Origin: Cyclobacteriaceae bacterium
GTDB taxonomy: Bacteria; Bacteroidota; Bacteroidia; Cytophagales; Cyclobacteriaceae
Direction: 5' to 3'
Assembly: GCA_019751475.1 (NCBI GenBank)
Contig: JAIENH010000630.1
Coordinates: 1-7,954, forward strand
DNA: 7,954 nt
How positions within the stretch are numbered: position 1 is the first letter of the stretch; each line of letters starts with the position of its first letter. The notes under the pieces are model-generated. The model ran no database searches. It was not told the DNA's origin and worked only from the letters and a program-made list of their open reading frames with translations. A program made the position numbers and the translations under genes. This document shows positions 6,081 to 7,954 of the stretch, piece by piece.

Positions 6081-7166
6081 CTAAAAGAATACCTTGATGA
6101 TAACTACCAACGGAATAATTTCCGATGCGCAAAGGTAGGAAAATAAATGAAACAAGGAGAAAGGTGCCCGAGCCAATAATTTCACCAAGACCATCACAGG
6201 CCCCACGCTCATCAGCATGAGGGCCGCAATCATGATTCGCTGATAGAAGAGCGGGTTATTGCCTTTGAAGATAAAATAAACGAGGCTCAAAAGCGCCATC
6301 ATCACAGCAGTGAAGAGCACAAACCGTAAGAAATTAAAAAATTGAAAGCTGACTGTCTCGCGAAAGTTGAACAAGGCGGAGAAAAGTGAGACAATCACGA
6401 GTTTCAAGGCCAGCAACAAAAGAATGGCTAATGACAACAGAGCCCAAATACCAAACGCTTGACCAAGTGAGGTAATGACGATATCGTCTGATACAGTGAA
6501 ATATGGGCCGGCAATGTAGAACACGGTGGTGAGCAGAAGCCCGGTGAGAAGTGCACAAAAAAGATAAAACAATAAGTTAACACTGGAGGTGATGCGCGAG
6601 GCCAACAGGTTTTCATTTCGCTCACGAACAGAAAAAACTTTGGCGAATGAAAAATAATCCAGCGTAAGCTGCGGATTGGTGCGAAAAAGCAGTAAAAGAA
6701 AAATGATGATGATGGCAGATGCAAGGACGGAGAAATTCAGGAAAAAGGAAGGTGGCCTTGGAGCTAACGAATTCAACGGATTATCTGCTAAGGATACCGG
6801 GGCAATCACTTTTGTTTGCAAATGAAACACACCTGATGGTGTGCGCACCGTACAAAACAAGTCGCGTGAATACAAGCTGCGAAGGCTGTCAATGGAAAGT
6901 GCTTTTCTCCGGCCTTCAAAAATCAATTTGCCGTTTATAAACAAAGTCCAATCATCCACACCCGCCACGGACAAATATTGACCGTTGTACAATTGGCCGT
7001 CCACCCGAAAGTGTATAGATGACACGCTGACCCGTGTATCATCCCACGATTGATAAGCGCTGTCTTGATAGACCAGCCACTGGGGCCGCAAGTCGCGCAC
7101 TACCACGGGGTCAGCAAAACCAACCGTAACTTTTGCGAGCAATACGACAAGAAAAAACCTAAGCAT
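6081..7166 (-). CDS. DUF4271 family membrane protein of unknown function
   Basis: A 361-residue protein starting at ATG 7166. Residues 1-18 are a signal peptide (MLRFFLVVLLAKVTVGFA). Residues about 19-138 are a periplasmic domain with beta-like strands and a W-T-L-F-I-N-G-K segment (73-80) of the sort seen in jelly-roll folds. Six hydrophobic segments follow at about 141-161, 196-219, 234-265, 277-300, 309-331 and 336-360. The C-terminal FHLFSYLCASEIIPLVVIIK (339-358) is characteristic of DUF4271, a family I know only from Bacteroidota. No catalytic motif is visible. It overlaps nothing and sits 24 bases before the HemD homologue, with a divergent hemW on the other side. A link to heme or to the cell envelope is plausible from position but not shown. 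Confidence 0.85.
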   Translation of the reverse strand: MLRFFLVVLLAKVTVGFADPVVVRDLRPQWLVYQDSAYQSWDDTRVSVSSIHFRVDGQLYNGQYLSVAGVDDWTLFINGKLIFEGRRKALSIDSLRSLYSRDLFCTVRTPSGVFHLQTKVIAPVSLADNPLNSLAPRPPSFFLNFSVLASAIIIIFLLLLFRTNPQLTLDYFSFAKVFSVRERNENLLASRITSSVNLLFYLFCALLTGLLLTTVFYIAGPYFTVSDDIVITSLGQAFGIWALLSLAILLLLALKLVIVSLFSALFNFRETVSFQFFNFLRFVLFTAVMMALLSLVYFIFKGNNPLFYQRIMIAALMLMSVGPVMVLVKLLARAPFSLFHLFSYLCASEIIPLVVIIKVFF

Positions 7167-7170
7167 TAGG

Positions 7171-7178
7171 CAAAATTA
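7171..7178 (-). promoter_or_regulatory. Candidate -7 promoter element for DUF4271-hemD
   Basis: The minus strand reads TAATTTTG, an exact TAnnTTTG match, ending only four bases before the ATG at 7166, so the transcript would be leaderless or nearly so. The element sits exactly between the arms of a 5-base inverted repeat, TTAGG (7166-7170) and CCTAA (7180-7184). No strong -33 TTTG is seen; a T-rich stretch lies in about the right place. Confidence 0.4.
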
Positions 7179-7233
7179 TCCTAAAGCTGCTCTTTACCGA
7201 AAAAGTCTTCGCAAATTCACACCCTTAAATCTC

Positions 7234-7954
7234 ATGGCTGGCCTCTACCTGCATATTCCTTTTTGTAAGCAAGCATGTCATTACTGTGATTTTCACTTTT
7301 CAACCGATCAACGCTATCGGCTTGAGTTGTGCCAGGCCATGGCCACCGAACTCGCTCTTCAAAAAGAGTACTTAAGGGGCGTTGAGTTGCAATCCATTTA
7401 TTTAGGTGGAGGCACCCCATCCTTGCTTAGCGCTAATGAACTGAACATTCTTTTTTCAGCGATACACCACCATTTCTCCGTATCTTCTTCAGCTGAAATC
7501 ACACTAGAAGCCAACCCCGATGATCTTACACCGGAAAAAATCCAAGACTATGCATCGATCGGCATCAATCGCCTTAGTATCGGCATTCAGTCATTTAATG
7601 ATACGCTCTTGACTTTTTTGAATCGCGCCCACGATGGACACTCAGCCGTAAAATGTCTGCGCGATGTAGGAGCCTCTTCAATTCAAAACTATAGTCTTGA
7701 CCTGATCTTCGGTATTCCAGGATTATCCGAAGAAAAGTGGAAGGAAACGCTGGAGCAAGCTCTTTCCTTCAAGCCTCCTCATATTTCATCATACGCGCTT
7801 ACCATTGAGGAGAAAACAGTCTTCGGTCATTGGCAAAAGAAAGGCAGACTCAAAACAGAAGAAGAGGAAGCAGCCAGACATTTTGAGATATTAATGGATA
7901 TGCTCGAGGCAGCCGGGTATGAGCACTATGAGATATCTAATTTTTGCAGGCCAG
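7234..7954 (+). CDS. hemW: HemW, radical SAM heme chaperone (3' end beyond window)
   Basis: The first 240 codons, from ATG at 7234 (MAGLYLHIPFC); the frame is open to the window edge. C11-x3-C15-x2-C18 is the radical SAM [4Fe-4S] site. It is followed by D-F (CHYCDFHFS), which marks HemW; true oxygen-independent coproporphyrinogen oxidase HemN has a fourth cysteine there. Other family blocks are YLGGGTPSLL (SAM binding), EANPDDL, INRLSIGIQSFND, LNRAHDG, LDLIFGIPGL and ALTIEE. HemW binds heme and delivers it to client proteins; older annotations call it coproporphyrinogen III oxidase, for which this subfamily lacks evidence. It is transcribed divergently from DUF4271-hemD across a 67-base gap. 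No exact TAnnTTTG is seen on its strand in that gap and no Shine-Dalgarno is evident. The C-terminal HemN-type domain is cut off by the window. Confidence 0.95.
   Translation, partial: MAGLYLHIPFCKQACHYCDFHFSTDQRYRLELCQAMATELALQKEYLRGVELQSIYLGGGTPSLLSANELNILFSAIHHHFSVSSSAEITLEANPDDLTPEKIQDYASIGINRLSIGIQSFNDTLLTFLNRAHDGHSAVKCLRDVGASSIQNYSLDLIFGIPGLSEEKWKETLEQALSFKPPHISSYALTIEEKTVFGHWQKKGRLKTEEEEAARHFEILMDMLEAAGYEHYEISNFCRP

Noticed and set aside
7232..7420. 62-codon minus-strand frame over the hemW start
   Set aside because: Antisense to the radical SAM motif region of hemW; no independent support.
1..7954. Mobile elements, CRISPR arrays, tRNA/rRNA genes, toxin-antitoxin or defence genes
   Set aside because: Looked for and not seen: no transposase or integrase motifs, no spaced direct repeats, no tRNA cloverleaf, and all long frames are accounted for by housekeeping or T9SS genes.

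Overview
The window reads as a chromosomal segment of a gliding or type IX secretion (T9SS) bacterium of the phylum Bacteroidota. The gene set and the lack of Shine-Dalgarno sequences point to that phylum. The PorP/SprF-GldK-GldL-GldM-GldN order and the shape of the proteins suggest something near Cytophagales, but the genus cannot be told from sequence reading alone. Nothing looks mobile or recently acquired: there are no insertion sequences, integrases, CRISPR arrays, tRNAs or rRNAs, and coding density is very high.

Layout, read along the minus strand from right to left: a DUF4271 membrane protein (7166-6081), a Bacteroidota-type uroporphyrinogen-III synthase HemD homologue (6056-5277), a PorP/SprF outer-membrane protein (GTG start at 5188, ends 4244), then gldK (4105-3008), gldL (2943-2116), gldM (2058-496) and the first 161 codons of gldN (483 to the left edge). 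On the plus strand, divergent from DUF4271, is the first two thirds of hemW (7234 to the right edge). No gap between genes exceeds about 140 bases.

The five left-hand genes make one machine. GldL (inner membrane, cytoplasmic tail) and GldM (one membrane helix, long periplasmic part) form the proton-driven motor. GldK (outer-membrane lipoprotein) and GldN form the periplasmic ring it acts on. PorP/SprF is the outer-membrane partner protein associated with that ring. The right-hand genes (HemD, HemW) concern heme, and DUF4271 is uncharacterised.

Three exact copies of the Bacteroidota -7 element TAnnTTTG lie just upstream of DUF4271, porP and gldK, suggesting three transcription units. The most interesting points are a carbohydrate-binding-module-like insertion in GldN, a 56-residue tandem duplication in the cytoplasmic tail of GldL, start codons that should differ from the longest reading frames for porP and gldK, and the unexplained DUF4271 protein. 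I found no clearly new multi-gene system; the core is a known T9SS locus with some unusual details.
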